Under the pieces are notes generated by a model, which ran no database searches, had not been told where the DNA came from, and worked only from the letters and a program-made list of their open reading frames with translations. The translations under genes and the position numbers were made by a program. Source: Paenibacillus polymyxa (GTDB lineage: Bacteria > Bacillota > Bacilli > Paenibacillales > Paenibacillaceae). Taken from it: a stretch of 64,000 nt of DNA. How positions within the stretch are numbered: position 1 is the stretch's first letter; the number at the start of each line of letters is the position of its first letter. Positions 27,524-36,599 of the stretch are shown in pieces. The stretch covers positions 1 to 64,000 of the forward strand of contig NZ_JAGGNR010000013.1 in assembly GCF_018614975.1 (NCBI RefSeq). The letters are read 5' to 3'.

Positions 27524-27560
27524 GCAGTTCGTCCGCGTTTACGCGGGGAACTGCTTTCTT
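27524..27560 (+). terminator. Probable terminator after pgi
   Basis: GCAGTTC with inner CCGCG pairs with CGCGG and GAACTGC; the following TTTCTT tract is weak. Confidence 0.6.
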
Positions 27561-27617
27561 GCAAAATGGACAAATTGGAAAGTTGGACTAGGAAAAGATC
27601 AGAAAGTTGGATTAGCA

Positions 27618-28250
27618 ATGATTGAACGTTATCGCACGGTTCGAGGACCGGGCAATCTGGAAATTGTAATCAAGAAGTCGCGATTTATCGGTCATATTAT
27701 GCCGGTCACGACAGAGGAAGAGGCTGTTGCCTTTATCGATGAGATCAAGAAAAAACATTGGAATGCGACTCATAACTGCTCTGCATACATGATTGGGGAG
27801 CGGGATGAGATCCAGAAGCAATCCGATGACGGGGAACCCAGCGGAACAGCAGGGAAACCCATTCTTGAAGTAATCAAAAATCAGAAATTAAAAAATGTGG
27901 CAATTGTAGTTACGCGATACTTCGGGGGAATTATGCTTGGAGCTGGTGGGTTAATTCGTGCTTATACGGATGGAGCTGTAGCAGCCATTGAAGCCGGAGA
28001 AGCCATTACCAACGTGCTGCATCGTGAAGTATTTGTTGAACTGGATTATACGTGGCTGGGTAAAGTGGAAAATGAGTTAAGAAGCCGGGAAGTCCGTACA
28101 GGTGAAACTGTATTCACCGATAAGGTTACGTTGACTTGTCTTCCGCCGGATAGTGAAACCGAGGCATTTGTAGCCTGGATCACGGATTTGACGCAAGGGC
28201 AATCCCGGATCACGGAGGGACAGCGGCTTTATTTTATTGAAGGGGAATAA
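27618..28250 (+). CDS. yigZ: YigZ/IMPACT family protein
   Basis: This 210-residue cytosolic protein has the UPF0029 N-terminal domain with KKHWNATHNCSAYMIG, DDGEPSGTAGKP and VTRYFGGIMLGAGGLIRAY, then the short DUF1949 C-terminal domain. IMPACT homologues touch translation control; the bacterial role is unclear. The ATG has only a weak GGAT-like site. The stop lies five bases before the TetR gene, so the two genes are probably co-transcribed. Confidence 0.92.
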   Translation: MIERYRTVRGPGNLEIVIKKSRFIGHIMPVTTEEEAVAFIDEIKKKHWNATHNCSAYMIGERDEIQKQSDDGEPSGTAGKPILEVIKNQKLKNVAIVVTRYFGGIMLGAGGLIRAYTDGAVAAIEAGEAITNVLHREVFVELDYTWLGKVENELRSREVRTGETVFTDKVTLTCLPPDSETEAFVAWITDLTQGQSRITEGQRLYFIEGE

Positions 28251-28255
28251 AATAT

Positions 28256-28858
28256 ATGGCTAGAAGAGCAGTCGAACAGGAGTTGTCGAGGGAGCGGATA
28301 CTGGAGGCGGCGAGGCACCTTTTTATTACCAAAGGATACCGCGCCATTTCGATGCGAAGCATCGGCCAGCATCTGGGCTATAGTCATGGGTCGCTGTATT
28401 ATCACTTTAAGGAAAAGGCAGAGCTGTTCTATGCCATCGTGGTTGAAGATTTTAATCATCTGGGGCATTTGCTGCTGCAAGCTATGGTCAGGCCGGTTCG
28501 TGATGATGTGAGCAAGGTAGAGCACATTATGATGGAGTTTATTCGCTTTGGTCTGGAGAACCCATATCAATACGAAATCATGTTTATGATCAGGGATGAA
28601 GAACTGTTGTCTTATTGTCGTACCGAACAGGGACGTTGCTTCGAATTATTTGCATCGATTATAAGGCAGTATATGAATGAAGCGAACTGTACGGAGGAGG
28701 ATATTCAAAGGGTACCGCGTACGCTATTTTTGGCTATGCATGGATTCATTTCTTATTACATCCAGGACCGTTTAACGTTTGTGGAGATTGAATCGTCTGC
28801 GCTGTCTCATGTCAAAGTGCTGTGCCGCAATCTGGGTCAGCAGCCTGGCGTCCAATAA
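28256..28858 (+). CDS. TetR/AcrR family transcriptional regulator
   Basis: This 200-residue repressor has an N-terminal helix-turn-helix (RERILEAARHLFITKGYRAI then HGSLYYHFKEKAELF) and a ligand-binding domain that reads like the TetR_C_33 type. The ribosome site AAGGGGAA overlaps the end of yigZ. No transporter or enzyme lies directly beside it, so its target is unknown. Confidence 0.92.
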   Translation: MARRAVEQELSRERILEAARHLFITKGYRAISMRSIGQHLGYSHGSLYYHFKEKAELFYAIVVEDFNHLGHLLLQAMVRPVRDDVSKVEHIMMEFIRFGLENPYQYEIMFMIRDEELLSYCRTEQGRCFELFASIIRQYMNEANCTEEDIQRVPRTLFLAMHGFISYYIQDRLTFVEIESSALSHVKVLCRNLGQQPGVQ

Positions 28859-29049
28859 TAGCGCAATTGTTGCACCCCTACACTTCAGGGCGGTGATTTG
28901 TCATAACTTTAATTCTTTATAACGTTGTCTCACGAAAGTTAGTATACGCAGCAGACCAAGTCAGGCGGCTCCGACCCGGAATGAGGGTGGACCGCCTGTT
29001 TGTGTTTGCAAAAATGAATGAGTAGGTGGCAGGCCGGTTGGACTTGAAA

Positions 29050-29451
29050 CTAACCTTCCATGATTTTGAGAAAGTACTCCCGCTCACGTGGTCCATCAAA
29101 TTCGCAAAAGTAAATGCCTTGCCAGCGGCCAAGCAGCAGTCTGCCTTCATGAATAATGACCGTCTGTGATGGCCCTGTTGTGATCGATTTGAGGTGAGAG
29201 GCTGTATTGCCTTCGGCATGTCGATACTCGGGATGCTCCCAAGGGTACACTTCGTCCAGGCGCAACAATACATCGTGTTTCACATCCGGGTCTGCATTTT
29301 CGTTGATGGCAATACCTGCTGTCGTATGTGGACAGTAGATGAGCACCGTCCCATTCTGTACGCCGCTACTCTGGACAACCTGCTTCACATCCCATGTGAT
29401 ATCTCTCATTTCGTCTCGTGTGGAAGTGGATATATTCTTCGTATATAACAT
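29050..29451 (-). CDS. YjbQ family protein (UPF0047)
   Basis: This 133-residue trimeric-fold protein shows the family signature TAGIAINENADPDV and a C-terminal GRWQGIYFCEFDGPRER. Members have weak thiamine-phosphate synthase activity, and the true role is uncertain. The conserved His of GTVLIYCPHTTAG is present. GGAGTGA precedes the start on the minus strand. Confidence 0.93.
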   Translation of the reverse strand: MLYTKNISTSTRDEMRDITWDVKQVVQSSGVQNGTVLIYCPHTTAGIAINENADPDVKHDVLLRLDEVYPWEHPEYRHAEGNTASHLKSITTGPSQTVIIHEGRLLLGRWQGIYFCEFDGPREREYFLKIMEG

Positions 29452-29542
29452 GTTAAATCACTCCTTATATTTCTTTACTTACCCTCGATTGTACCTTAAC
29501 CACTACATACCAAACAAACCACATATGACTCTGATCATGGGA

Positions 29543-29694
29543 ATCACACAATAACGGAGAGGGCAGAAATAACCTGAAGAAGCGAAGGCGTTCACCTTTA
29601 TCCCCGGATTTCCCCTTAAAAAAAGGGGATCAAAGAAATCTGGGGATAACAGTGATCGGAAGGTTGTTCTGGCCGCGTAGTGGATCGGTGTGAT
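29543..29694 (+). repeat. Copy A of the dispersed 150-bp palindromic element
   Basis: Bounded by ATCACAC and GTGTGAT, this copy folds as one imperfect hairpin. The core is TTATCCCC-GGATTT-CCCCTT around AAAA, pairing with AAGGGG-AAATC-GGGGATAA. The left arm shares ACGGAGAG, CAGAAA, AACCTGAAGAAGCGAA and the right arm shares GATCGGAAGGTT with copies B and C. It lies between yjbQ and the sulfate operon. Confidence 0.85.
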
Positions 29695-29742
29695 ATTTAT
29701 TCATCGATCTCATATGTGGCCCAATCATATTCAATAAAAGCA

Positions 29743-29772
29743 TTGACGATTAGCACTGCAAACTGGTAAAGT
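29743..29772 (+). promoter_or_regulatory. Predicted promoter of the sulfate transport operon
   Basis: TTGACG and TAAAGT are spaced by 18 bases, about 135 bases before the first permease gene. The long leader shows no riboswitch I know. A CymR-type site is plausible but was not identified. Confidence 0.5.
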
Positions 29773-29907
29773 ATCATAAAAGCAAAACCAAGTAGACTAA
29801 TGGGAATAATATTAAAGTAATATCATCCAATTTAGGAAAAATGTCGTATTGAAGCCAGGAAGACTGCCGACCGGAATTAAAGCCGGAGGCTGGGAGGGAA
29901 CGCAGCA

Positions 29908-30723
29908 ATGAATACCGTTCTTCGTCATAAGGGATGGACTTGGGGATTCCGCAGTACCGTATTGTTATATTTTATCGTACTTATTGTACTTCCAATCATC
30001 GGTGTGTACGTCAATTCCTTCTCCGAAGGATGGAGCAACTTTGTTCAGAGCATTATGGACCCCATCGCGTGGAAAGCGGTACTGCTGACCATTCGGCTGG
30101 CCGTGATTGCCACGCTGATTAATGTGGTGCTGGGCACGATGATCGCCTGGGTGCTGACGCGGTATCGTTTTGTAGGCAGATCGTTTCTTAACAGTCTGGT
30201 TGATCTCCCGTTTGCACTGCCAACAGCGGTGGGCGGTTTGATGATTATGTTACTCCTGGGTCCGGTCAGTGCCATCGGGAAACTGGCAGAATCCATGGGA
30301 TTTGAGATTGTATTTCACCAGCCAGCCATTGTTATCGCGATGACGTTTGTCACGTTTCCGTTTGTTATCCGTGCGGTGCAGCCATTGCTTGAAGAAATTG
30401 ATCCTTCCGAGGAAGAGGCCTCGTACACGATGGGGGCATCCAGGGCTCGCACGTTCATGCAGGTGATTCTGCCGTCCATGGCTCCTGGCATGATCAGTGG
30501 GGGGATGCTCGCTTTCTCCAGAGGACTGGCTGAATTCGGGGCTGTTGTGCTGGTGGCTGGTAACATTCCAGGCAGAACACTGACCGCTTCCGTATTCATC
30601 TACGGGGAGATTGAAAGTGATAATCCAACGGGAGCCGCTGCTGTATCCGTAATACTTCTGACGCTGTCTTTCCTGATTCTCTGGCTGATCAATCTGGTGC
30701 AGATGCGGGGGAGAAAACGATGA
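29908..30723 (+). CDS. cysT: Sulfate ABC transporter permease CysT (CysU)
   Basis: This 271-residue membrane protein has six helices and the BPD permease EAA-like loop (EEASYTMGASRARTFMQVILP) that contacts CysA. It resembles CysT more than ModB, and the partner CysW follows with a four-base overlap. GGGAGGGAA precedes the ATG. The complex imports sulfate or thiosulfate. Confidence 0.94.
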   Translation: MNTVLRHKGWTWGFRSTVLLYFIVLIVLPIIGVYVNSFSEGWSNFVQSIMDPIAWKAVLLTIRLAVIATLINVVLGTMIAWVLTRYRFVGRSFLNSLVDLPFALPTAVGGLMIMLLLGPVSAIGKLAESMGFEIVFHQPAIVIAMTFVTFPFVIRAVQPLLEEIDPSEEEASYTMGASRARTFMQVILPSMAPGMISGGMLAFSRGLAEFGAVVLVAGNIPGRTLTASVFIYGEIESDNPTGAAAVSVILLTLSFLILWLINLVQMRGRKR

Positions 30724-31517
30724 GACGACTCTTAATCGGACTGACGTTTACGGTATTTATTGTACTGATTATCATCCCGCTTGGACGCATTTTTATTGGC
30801 GCATTTGAAGACGGGGCAGGTGGATTCCTGAAAGGGCTGATGCGCCCGGAGGCGTTACACGCCTTGATGATGACCGGACTGGTGGTCCTGGTGGTCACCC
30901 TGTTAAATACATTGTTTGGCATCATGATGGCTCTGTATCTGGTTCGTGCCGGATGGCTGAGTGAACGGATAAAAGGGCTGCTAAACAGCATTGTAGATCT
31001 GCCTTATGCCGTATCTCCTGTCATTGGCGGTTTGATGATTGTATTGCTGCTCGGTCCCAACAGCATTATGGGTGCTTTCTTTGAAGGCATCGGATTCAAT
31101 GTGGTCTACGCCTTCCCGGGTATGGTGATCGCAACGTTATTTGTTACCTTTCCACTGATGGTAAGAGAGGTTATGCCTGTCCTGCAGGAACTCGGTTCTC
31201 AGCAAGAGGAGGCTGCATCTACACTTGGCGCCTACGGCTGGAGAACGTTCTGGAGTGTAACCTGGCCTTCGATCCGCTGGGCGGTAGTGTATGGTTTAGT
31301 TTTGACGGTTGCGCGCTCGCTTGGGGAATTCGGTGCAGTGCTGGTGGTATCTGGTAATATTATGAACAAAACGCAGACAGCAACAACGCTGGTGTATCAG
31401 GATGTAGAGAATTTTAATGTTGCTGCTGCAAATGGGGTGGCATTGGTGCTGGTCACCTTCTCCGCCCTGCTGCTGCTCATAATGGAATGGGCCAAGAAGC
31501 GAAAGGAAGTGCATTGA
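30720..31517 (+). CDS. cysW: Sulfate ABC transporter permease CysW
   Basis: This 265-residue second permease has six helices and an EAA loop (EEAASTLGAYGWRTFWSV). SVIDLPYAVSPVIGG-like wording shared with CysT shows the paralogy. It starts in an ATGA overlap with cysT, so the two are translated together. Confidence 0.94.
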   Translation: MRRLLIGLTFTVFIVLIIIPLGRIFIGAFEDGAGGFLKGLMRPEALHALMMTGLVVLVVTLLNTLFGIMMALYLVRAGWLSERIKGLLNSIVDLPYAVSPVIGGLMIVLLLGPNSIMGAFFEGIGFNVVYAFPGMVIATLFVTFPLMVREVMPVLQELGSQQEEAASTLGAYGWRTFWSVTWPSIRWAVVYGLVLTVARSLGEFGAVLVVSGNIMNKTQTATTLVYQDVENFNVAAANGVALVLVTFSALLLLIMEWAKKRKEVH

Positions 31518-31518
31518 T

Positions 31519-32583
31519 ATGCATGTAGAAGTCCGTGACTTGAACAAACATTTCGGTGATTTTCATGCGGTAAAAGATGTCTCATTCGATATTGCCAAAG
31601 GCCATCTGATCGGTCTGCTTGGACCCAGCGGAGGCGGGAAAACGTCCATTCTGCGGATGCTTGCGGGTCTGGAGAATCCGGGTTCCGGAGAGATTCGCTT
31701 TCACGGTAAAGTTGTGAACCATCTGCCTCCACAGGAGCGTGGGATCGGATTTGTATTCCAGAACTATGCCTTGTTCAAACATATGACGGTATTTGAGAAT
31801 ATTGCTTTTGGACTCAAGGTCAAGAAGACACCAAAAGCCCAGATCCGTGATCGGGTTATGGAACTTGTTGAACTGACCGGGTTAAAAGGTTTCGAACAGC
31901 GCTATCCCCATCAGTTGTCTGGTGGGCAGCGTCAGCGTGTTGCTTTTGCCAGAGCACTCGCCCCGGAGCCGCAGCTGTTATTGCTGGACGAACCATTTGC
32001 GGCTATTGATGCCAAGATCCGTCAGGAACTGCGTTCATGGTTACGCGAGTTAATTGAGCGAGTGGGAATCACTTCGATATTTGTAACACATGACCAGGAT
32101 GAAGCGATTGAAGTGGCGGACGAGATTATGATCATTAGTCAGGGTCGTCTGGAACAGAAGGGTACACCTTGGGATATCTACAAATACCCGCAGACACCGT
32201 TTGTCGCTACATTTATCGGGGAGTCTACGGTTGTGGAGGATGCTTCACAGCTGAAAGGGTTTGAACATGCCGTCGAGGGTGATCATACCAAAGCGCTAAT
32301 TCGACCGGAGTATATTGAGATCGGCTTGAAAAACGAGTTCACCATGTTGTCTGCAACGGAAAAAGGTACAGTCAAACATCTTCATTTCCGCGGCAGTGAA
32401 TGGATGGTAGAGGTGGACGTACAGGGTCATAAGTTAATCACATATCGATCCCTGGAGAAAACGACATTAGAGATCGGTCAACAAATTCGAGTCCTTGTAC
32501 ACCGTGCATACCTGTTCAATGACTCCAACAGTTGGGTGGTTGAGAACCGACTGAAGGAAGATCCGATGCCGGTGATGATTTAG
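31519..32583 (+). CDS. cysA: Sulfate ABC transporter ATP-binding protein CysA
   Basis: This 354-residue ATPase has Walker A GPSGGGKTS (about 34-42), signature LSGGQRQRVAFARAL (about 134), Walker B LLLLDEPFAAID and the switch His in FVTHDQ. A C-terminal TOBE-like region (about 245-345) is present. AAGGAAGTG precedes the ATG, one base after cysW. Confidence 0.95.
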   Translation: MHVEVRDLNKHFGDFHAVKDVSFDIAKGHLIGLLGPSGGGKTSILRMLAGLENPGSGEIRFHGKVVNHLPPQERGIGFVFQNYALFKHMTVFENIAFGLKVKKTPKAQIRDRVMELVELTGLKGFEQRYPHQLSGGQRQRVAFARALAPEPQLLLLDEPFAAIDAKIRQELRSWLRELIERVGITSIFVTHDQDEAIEVADEIMIISQGRLEQKGTPWDIYKYPQTPFVATFIGESTVVEDASQLKGFEHAVEGDHTKALIRPEYIEIGLKNEFTMLSATEKGTVKHLHFRGSEWMVEVDVQGHKLITYRSLEKTTLEIGQQIRVLVHRAYLFNDSNSWVVENRLKEDPMPVMI

Positions 32584-32608
32584 ATCAAGTGGAAGAAAGG
32601 GGCTGCCC

Positions 32609-33673
32609 ATGCAGACGAGGAAGAAGAAAGCCATACTTTTATATGTTGCCCTCATGCTTCTGCTCGTCTGCATGACCACTGGATGCAGCAAGCAGGAGGA
32701 GTCAAGCGAACAGAAAGAGCCCGCTGGTCACGATTCATCCAATACGCTGGTGATTGGTGCTTATAGTGTAGCCAAAGACGCTGTAGGCGAGTTGCTGCCC
32801 AAGTTCCAGGAGGCTTGGAAAGCGAAGACCGGACAGACGATTAACTTTCAGGAATCCTATGAAGCTTCGGGTACACAGGCAAGAGCCATCGTTGGTGGAT
32901 TCGAGGCTGATGTGGCCCTGCTCGCGATGGAGAGTGATATCGACAAGCTGGTCAAGGCTGATCTGGTTAGCTCCGATTGGAAAATGACTCCGAATGAAGG
33001 CATGATTACCCGTTCAATTGTTGTTCTGGGCACAAGAGCAGGCAATCCACTCGGAATTCGTGATTTTCAGGATTTAACCAAGCCGGGAGTGAAGGTACTC
33101 TACCCTAATCCAAAGACATCCGGGGGCGCACAATGGGACATTAATGCCATCTACGGTGCTGGATTAAAACTTTCGGAGGAGCAAGAGGGGAAGAAAGATC
33201 CTGCCGCGGCCAAGGCTTTTCTCGAACAGGTACATCGCAATGTTGAATCATTGGACAAGAGTGGCCGTTCTTCGATGGCGGCATTCGAGTACGGTGTAGG
33301 TGATGTAATCGTCACGTATGAAAATGAACTGCTTGCCCGGATCGCCCAAGGTGTAGATTATGACATCGTCGTTCCTAAAAATACGATCCTGATTGAGAAC
33401 CCGGCAGTCGTGGTGAATAAATATGCCGATAAACATGGGAATCGTGAACTGGCAGAAGCTTTTGTCGCATATCTGCGTACACCAGAAGCACAGCACATTT
33501 TTGCGAAGCATGGTTTTCGTTCAGTAGATCCAGATGTATTTGCACAGACGGAGTCGACATTCCCAACGCCGGAAGGACTATTTGATATCAATTATCTAGG
33601 GGGATGGAACGAGGTACGCAGTACGCTGTACTCCAAACGCGGCGTGTGGTATCAGGTGCTGGCGGGGCTGTAG
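32609..33673 (+). CDS. sbp: Sulfate-binding lipoprotein of the ABC transporter
   Basis: This 354-residue extracellular binding protein is anchored by the lipobox VCMTTGC. After a short linker come GAYSVAKDAVGELLP, SYEASGTQARAIVGGFEADV and PNPKTSGGAQWDINAIYGA, the usual sulfate/thiosulfate-binding segments. It is the last gene of the operon, whereas many Gram-negative operons put it first. GAAAGGGG precedes the ATG. Confidence 0.95.
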   Translation: MQTRKKKAILLYVALMLLLVCMTTGCSKQEESSEQKEPAGHDSSNTLVIGAYSVAKDAVGELLPKFQEAWKAKTGQTINFQESYEASGTQARAIVGGFEADVALLAMESDIDKLVKADLVSSDWKMTPNEGMITRSIVVLGTRAGNPLGIRDFQDLTKPGVKVLYPNPKTSGGAQWDINAIYGAGLKLSEEQEGKKDPAAAKAFLEQVHRNVESLDKSGRSSMAAFEYGVGDVIVTYENELLARIAQGVDYDIVVPKNTILIENPAVVVNKYADKHGNRELAEAFVAYLRTPEAQHIFAKHGFRSVDPDVFAQTESTFPTPEGLFDINYLGGWNEVRSTLYSKRGVWYQVLAGL

Positions 33674-33691
33674 TGGAATCGTACAGCATTG

Positions 33692-33740
33692 AAATGGCCT
33701 CCTCATGGTTAGATCATGTCTAGCCATGGGGAGGCCATTT
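33692..33740. terminator. Terminator of the sulfate operon
   Basis: AATGGCCTCC pairs with GGAGGCCATT, with an extra CATGG/CCATG stem inside. The loop is 17 bases and the T tract is short. Confidence 0.75.
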
Positions 33741-33792
33741 ACGTGAACGGGAGTTAAAGCAAAAATGCTCTGGATTTATTCTTAAAGCACTA

Positions 33793-35040
33793 TTATTGCT
33801 GTTCTGGATTTAAGTCCATAAAATATAATTCAGCTTGAGTACTATTCTTTTCATATTCCATGCGAGTAAAGGTGAGATTATCTCCGAAATTAGTAATAGG
33901 TGTATAACTTCCTTCTTTTTTAATTACTCGTTGCTTATTGCCTGTGGTTAGATCTACGGCCATAATATAGGGTGATTGGTGGTAGATAAGTTGATTTCCA
34001 AATAAAAAAGGTGAGTACCCACCGAGTAGAGAGCTATCGTGGGTAATGGAATAGACCTGTTTTTTCGTTTTTCGATCTAAGATTTCGGTAGTACTCTCCA
34101 TTGTTAATACAATCCATTGCTCATTGGCTGTAAAATCGTAAATCTCTTCACGATCTTTAACAATAACTTCAGGTTCAGATTGGTCTTTGGGATACATAAC
34201 AATGTCAAACTGTTTTGTATTTTTATCGCCTTTATTTTCAAAAACCGTTTGTCGTATCAATAATCCTTCACTAACAGGTCTTTGTATATCAAGGAAAATT
34301 CCTTCACTGTTATTCTTCTTTTGTTCATTTAGCAATTGTGTGGCTACCTTGGTCCTGATCCCGGTCTTCACATTATAAATGTAAGCCTCGCTCTTCACAA
34401 TGTGATCGGTAATCTTCTTCTCAATCCAGCTAATTTCATCATAATGAGATCTTAATACGGGGACGGCGATTTGATCTTCGCTAATGCCTTTGGCAAAAAC
34501 GACAGGTGTTGCTTTAAGATCATCTCGTTTCATCCGTAGAATTTGCCATGGTGTATTATTATCCGTTGCGTTAGCTGGGTTCTCTATCCAAAATAAGTCG
34601 TCCCCAACAGACACCAGAGTATTAATAATGATGCCTTTCGCAGCGCGGTAGCGAGAAGTATACGTATTCTTTTTCGTGTCAAACTGGATGATCTCCATCT
34701 CGGTTAATTCAGTTGTAGAAAAATCTCTGCTAAAAATGACACTGTCGTTGTCATCTTTGTAGCTAGCCACGACGGTATTACGATCTAAAACATCATTTTT
34801 GATGGTTACTGAATCCATTGTGAAGGGGAGGTTGAATGCAACGTCGGGTTTAACCTCTGGCAGTTCTGGTGCAGTTTGATCATGAGATGAGTCTAGTAAA
34901 TTGGTTTCAGGTGCAGTTTCCAATGTTGTAGATGGCTCTTTAGGTGTGTGCTGATCTGTAGTTGGATTGGTACAAGCTGCAAGCAATAAAGTAAGCATTA
35001 ATGTGATATGAATAGATTTACGTCCATATTTCATATTCAT
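33793..35040 (-). CDS. Lipoprotein with beta-propeller-like repeats, function unknown
   Basis: This 415-residue protein has the lipobox LLLAAC and a Thr/Pro-rich linker (about 25-60). The rest is beta-rich, with repeated WI/YI and Trp-containing blades such as DDLFWIENPA and NEQWIVLTMEST; it looks like a propeller. I cannot name the family. The ATG at 35040 follows AGGAGG; an upstream in-frame extension would bury the signal peptide. Base composition is AT-richer than its neighbours. It lies 75 bases behind the peptidase gene. Confidence 0.82.
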   Translation of the reverse strand: MNMKYGRKSIHITLMLTLLLAACTNPTTDQHTPKEPSTTLETAPETNLLDSSHDQTAPELPEVKPDVAFNLPFTMDSVTIKNDVLDRNTVVASYKDDNDSVIFSRDFSTTELTEMEIIQFDTKKNTYTSRYRAAKGIIINTLVSVGDDLFWIENPANATDNNTPWQILRMKRDDLKATPVVFAKGISEDQIAVPVLRSHYDEISWIEKKITDHIVKSEAYIYNVKTGIRTKVATQLLNEQKKNNSEGIFLDIQRPVSEGLLIRQTVFENKGDKNTKQFDIVMYPKDQSEPEVIVKDREEIYDFTANEQWIVLTMESTTEILDRKTKKQVYSITHDSSLLGGYSPFLFGNQLIYHQSPYIMAVDLTTGNKQRVIKKEGSYTPITNFGDNLTFTRMEYEKNSTQAELYFMDLNPEQQ

Positions 35041-35115
35041 GTTTGAGCCTCCTGTAGACCTGTAAAGTAGTGAAGCAGGGAAGTAACCTTCCCTGCTTCT
35101 AGTCAATCTTTTATC

Positions 35116-35844
35116 TTACCATATTGTCGCTTGTCTAAAGTGGTTTTGATTAGCCTGCCATACTTTTTCAAGACTGTACCACTTATTACCATGCGTTTTC
35201 CCTCTATTTCCTTGGTCGTAAGGGTCTGTGAGTCTTACTTTAGCATCATTTGTTCTAAAATCATAACCTGAGACATTTATTATATGACCGCTTACAGTTC
35301 CAGTATAATTTTCTAATTCATTGCCAGTAATTTTTAAATCTAATACAGCTGGATGGTAGTTATCGGATGAATACATGATGGCATACTTCCATGATTCAAT
35401 TGGAAGTGACGTAGAGTAAGAATAAGTATATTTCGATTGTAGATTATTTAGAACATTGTCAACCACTGTAAAGTCAGTGCCATCTCTCGTAGTCCCTAAT
35501 TTTTGGGCGTAGTAGGATTGTGATTCTGAACTGCCATTTAAGTAATTTAATACTTGCTTCGTTGTAGCAGGCCCGCACCAATAGGTAGTTTCTTGTTTGA
35601 ATGGGGTAACACCCACCGTTCTTAAGTCACCAAGAGCCATGATTTGGTATTTGCTTTCAGCTCTGTCCTTATGAATCTGTAATTCTTTTAACTTTTTTGA
35701 AAGTGCTTGTTGCTGTTTTACGGTCGGAATGTCCTTTGTAGGTGTTGGATCATCACCCGTACCTGCAGCTAAAGCACTTGATGCCAGCAGCCCAGTGAAA
35801 ATAAGAGTAAAAGTGGTGCTTTTTAAAATTTTGCCTAATTTCAT
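35116..35844 (-). CDS. Secreted C39-like cysteine peptidase
   Basis: This 242-residue protein has a signal peptide ending LLASSALAA. A charged helix (about 40-70) precedes the peptidase domain. The catalytic Cys lies in TTYWCGPATTKQVLNYL (about residue 90), the His in SGHIINVSGYD (about 185), and an Asp in LTDPYDQG. This is the C39/papain-like arrangement. It may process or degrade extracellular peptides; the partner is not known. AGGGAGGA precedes the start. The region is AT-rich compared with its neighbours. Confidence 0.85.
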   Translation of the reverse strand: MKLGKILKSTTFTLIFTGLLASSALAAGTGDDPTPTKDIPTVKQQQALSKKLKELQIHKDRAESKYQIMALGDLRTVGVTPFKQETTYWCGPATTKQVLNYLNGSSESQSYYAQKLGTTRDGTDFTVVDNVLNNLQSKYTYSYSTSLPIESWKYAIMYSSDNYHPAVLDLKITGNELENYTGTVSGHIINVSGYDFRTNDAKVRLTDPYDQGNRGKTHGNKWYSLEKVWQANQNHFRQATIW

Positions 35845-36015
35845 GATAAATCCTCCCTCAATTCATTTGAATAATTTAACTTAGTCCAGACAACTACATA
35901 CTATATTTTTTTTGAATATTTTGTAAATTATTTTTTTTATTCTATTTAAAAATAAGAGAAGGCAATCCTTTGTTAGACTTTATGATGGGACGGATGAAAG
36001 TGACGCCGGGATACT

Positions 36016-36045
36016 TTGTCTTTGGCTACAGGGACAGGATATAAT
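36016..36045 (+). promoter_or_regulatory. Predicted promoter of the 148-residue unknown gene
   Basis: TTGTCT, an 18-base spacer and a perfect TATAAT lie about 55 bases before the gene start. Confidence 0.55.
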
Positions 36046-36098
36046 TAGATAACAGACTAACAAAGTACAGTTGGATTTTGCAGGAAGGTGTGAGTTGG

Positions 36099-36545
36099 AT
36101 GAGTTCAGAGATTAAATTATCCCAAAGTACAGCGATTCGACTGGAGCAGGCCCGCGGTAAGGGGATGCCTGAGGCAGAACTTTTAAAAGCTATTCAAGCC
36201 AAAGACGCTTCCGCTTTTGACGCCGTGTCTGAAGAGGAATACCGATATAACGAATTTTTCTCCTATGCGGACGAGCACGGTGAAAATCTGGAGGTAGCAG
36301 TGAAAGACGGCTACCGGATTACTTTTAACACGCGTGGCGGGCTTGGAATCTGGTTGGAAAAGGCCTTTAAGGTGCAGCCGGAGAAAGACTTCACGGTGGG
36401 AGAAGGAATCGTTACCGGATTACAGTTGAAACCGGAGCAGGCAGAAGTGCTGGCGAAGCGACTTGCGTCGAACTGGGTCATTACGGATTCGAAGGATGTA
36501 CCTGCGGGTAAGGAACTGACATTAAAGCTGCGGGCACTGGTGTAG
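36099..36545 (+). CDS. Conserved small protein, function unknown
   Basis: This 148-residue acidic soluble protein is not one I recognise. An N-terminal helical part (to about 70) is followed by a beta-rich part with GYRITFNTRGGLGIWLEKAF and a C-terminal LTLKLRALV. The ATG at 36099 follows GGAAGGTG; an in-frame ATG 21 bases earlier has no site. The next transcription signals downstream belong to a candidate structured RNA. Confidence 0.78.
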   Translation: MSSEIKLSQSTAIRLEQARGKGMPEAELLKAIQAKDASAFDAVSEEEYRYNEFFSYADEHGENLEVAVKDGYRITFNTRGGLGIWLEKAFKVQPEKDFTVGEGIVTGLQLKPEQAEVLAKRLASNWVITDSKDVPAGKELTLKLRALV

Positions 36546-36599
36546 TTCGGAGCGTTGAGTTAATGTGACTCGAACAATTGGCCATGGCCTGTGAAAAAG

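Noticed and set aside
29543..29694. The 150-bp repeats as insertion-sequence ends or CRISPR repeats
   Set aside because: They have no coding capacity, no regular spacing and no clear target duplication, and paired changes in both arms fit a folded element better.
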